Shown here piece after piece: positions 63,031-64,000 of a stretch of 64,000 bases of DNA. The stretch covers positions 2,290,501-2,354,500 of the forward strand of contig CP063167.1 of NCBI GenBank assembly GCA_016806145.1. Direction: 5' to 3'. The stretch is from Variovorax paradoxus. Its GTDB lineage: Bacteria > Pseudomonadota > Gammaproteobacteria > Burkholderiales > Burkholderiaceae_C. The stretch's first letter is position 1; the number at the start of each line of letters is the position of its first letter. The translations under genes were made by a program, and so were the position numbers. Under the pieces are notes generated by a model. That model searched no databases. It was not told the origin of the DNA and saw only the letters and a program-made list of their open reading frames with translations.

Positions 63031-63819
63031 TCAGCGCAGTGCCGTGTAGAAGGCGTCGATTTCTCGTGCGCAGCGCTGCGGTTGTTCGAAGGTCGTCCAG
63101 TGGCCGCATCCGTCGAGCACGACGACGCGGCTGCCCGCGATGCGCTCCTGCATGGCGCGGACGTTGTGCGGCGGCGCCACGCCATCCTGATCGCCGGTGA
63201 CCAGCAGGGTGGGCACATCCAGGCGTTCGAGCGCGGCCGACTGCGCATCGGCGAGCGCCGCGCAGCTTTGCGCATAACCCTCGGGCGACTGGCGCATCAC
63301 GCTCTCCCGCACCAGTGCGAGCACCGCCGGCCGCTGTTCCTTCGTCGACGTGCTCGTCGCGCCTTTCACGATGGCATCGGCGATCTCCTGCATGGCGGCC
63401 ACACCGCCTCGCGCCGCGTCGGCACGGGCTGCGATGTTGGGGCGGGCGGCATCGGGAGGCTCGGCCAGCGGGCCGAAGAGCACCAGCGATTTCACCGTGC
63501 CGGGACGGCGAAGCGCCAGGTGTTGAGCGACGATCGTGCCCATCGAGTGGGCCATGACATGGACCGATCCGATGTCGAGCGCCGAGAGCAGCCCCACCAT
63601 CGCGTCCACGTAGCGCTCGATCGACAGCGCCTTGCCGTCTTGCGGCAGCGGTGACCTCGCGCTTCCTGGAAGATCGGGCCTGATGCAACGAAAACCGCGG
63701 AGCACCGGCAACAGGGGCGTCCAGTTGTTCGAGGAGCCGCCGAGCCCGTGGATGCACAGCAGCGCGTCGCCGGTGCCGTCGATCTCGACGGCCAGGTCGT
63801 TCAGAACTCGAGTCGTCAT
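63031..63819 (-). CDS. Alpha/beta-fold hydrolase
   Basis: A 262-aa alpha/beta hydrolase. The oxyanion segment is CIHGLGGSSNNW, the nucleophile elbow AHSMGT (serine), the acid VTGDQDGVAP and the base His in DGCGHWTTFEQP. This resembles 3-oxoadipate enol-lactonases and meta-cleavage hydrolases in length and motif order. It sits between the amidohydrolase (61 bp downstream) and the FAH-family gene (10 bp upstream), so it likely opens or cleaves an intermediate of the same ring-degradation pathway. Confidence 0.9.
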   Translation of the reverse strand: MTTRVLNDLAVEIDGTGDALLCIHGLGGSSNNWTPLLPVLRGFRCIRPDLPGSARSPLPQDGKALSIERYVDAMVGLLSALDIGSVHVMAHSMGTIVAQHLALRRPGTVKSLVLFGPLAEPPDAARPNIAARADAARGGVAAMQEIADAIVKGATSTSTKEQRPAVLALVRESVMRQSPEGYAQSCAALADAQSAALERLDVPTLLVTGDQDGVAPPHNVRAMQERIAGSRVVVLDGCGHWTTFEQPQRCAREIDAFYTALR

Positions 63820-63829
63820 GCGCAGCCCT

Positions 63830-64000
63830 TCAGACGAACTTGTTCTCGATGGCGCCGAGCCGGTCGATCTCCACGCGCACCACGTCGCCGGCGCGCAGGT
63901 AACGCGGCGGACTCATGCCCATGCCCACGCCGGCCGGCGTACCGGTCGCGATGACGTCGCCGGGGTAGAGCGTGATGCCGCGCGAGATGGTCTCGATCAG
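63830..64000 (-). CDS. Fumarylacetoacetate hydrolase family protein, C-terminal end (partial)
   Basis: The last 56 residues of a protein whose start lies right of the window: [20 protein letters not shown], then [19 protein letters not shown] and [17 protein letters not shown]. The [12 protein letters not shown] block near the C-terminus and the ending on a short beta strand are diagnostic of the FAH superfamily (fumarylpyruvate, acylpyruvate or 2-oxohept-3-enedioate hydrolases). Its stop is 10 bp before the alpha/beta hydrolase start, so the three genes probably form one operon. Confidence 0.88.
   Translation of the reverse strand: MIETISRGITLYPGDVIATGTPAGVGMGMSPPRYLRAGDVVRVEIDRLGAIENKFV

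Overview
The window is a piece of a high-GC beta-proteobacterial chromosome. Codon use (strong G/C third positions), kdpFABC, the formate dehydrogenase (FDH) gene set and the TorF-family porin suggest Comamonadaceae, with Variovorax the best guess; that placement is inference. I see no rRNA, tRNA, CRISPR array, insertion sequence or phage gene. About 95 % of the DNA is coding.

Layout. (1) 2-4144, plus strand: the end of an amino-acid ABC permease, then a compact hydantoin operon: D-carbamoylase, D-hydantoinase, hydantoin racemase and a second Asp/Glu-type racemase, the last three joined by ATGA/GTGA overlaps. (2) 4337-25666: a formate/tungsten island. On the minus strand lie fdhD and a two-subunit NAD-linked FDH whose diaphorase is a NuoE-NuoF fusion. 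On the plus strand lie DUF3305, DUF3306, a seven-motif Fe-S protein, a TorD-like chaperone, a small Tat protein, the periplasmic FDH (alpha, beta, lipoprotein, cytochrome b gamma, small secreted protein), two MoeA-type genes (one fused to a periplasmic-binding-like domain), the TupA tungstate-binding protein and a fused TupB-TupC transporter. One locus therefore encodes metal uptake, metal insertion, maturation and two kinds of FDH. (3) 25673-30313: a 1197-aa tandem CydDC-like ABC exporter and a divergent LysR regulator. (4) 30333-38624: an HME-RND efflux system (lipoprotein, OMF, pump, MFP) divergent from a two-component pair, with a repeat-rich operator between them. (5) 38649-40285: two small unknown genes and a TorF-type porin. 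(6) 40403-45148: kdpC, kdpB, kdpA, kdpF and a 34-aa membrane ORF, without kdpDE. (7) 45311-49088: a MocR regulator divergent from an aminotransferase and a PhzF-family gene. (8) 49190-55509: a chaperone-usher fimbrial operon and a degenerate response regulator, bordered by AT-rich non-coding DNA. (9) 56123-61462: an SDR, an acyl-CoA synthetase, then a ZTP riboswitch, a 27-codon leader ORF and folD, and a convergent hybrid histidine kinase. (10) 61540-64000: a likely gene remnant, then an amidohydrolase, an alpha/beta hydrolase and the end of an FAH-family gene.

The observations I rate highest are the ZTP riboswitch with its Arg-rich leader ORF overlapping folD, the tungsten/formate island with tandem MoeA genes and a TupBC fusion, the orphan degenerate response regulator beside AT-rich DNA at the fimbrial locus, and the 34-codon gene heading the kdp operon.
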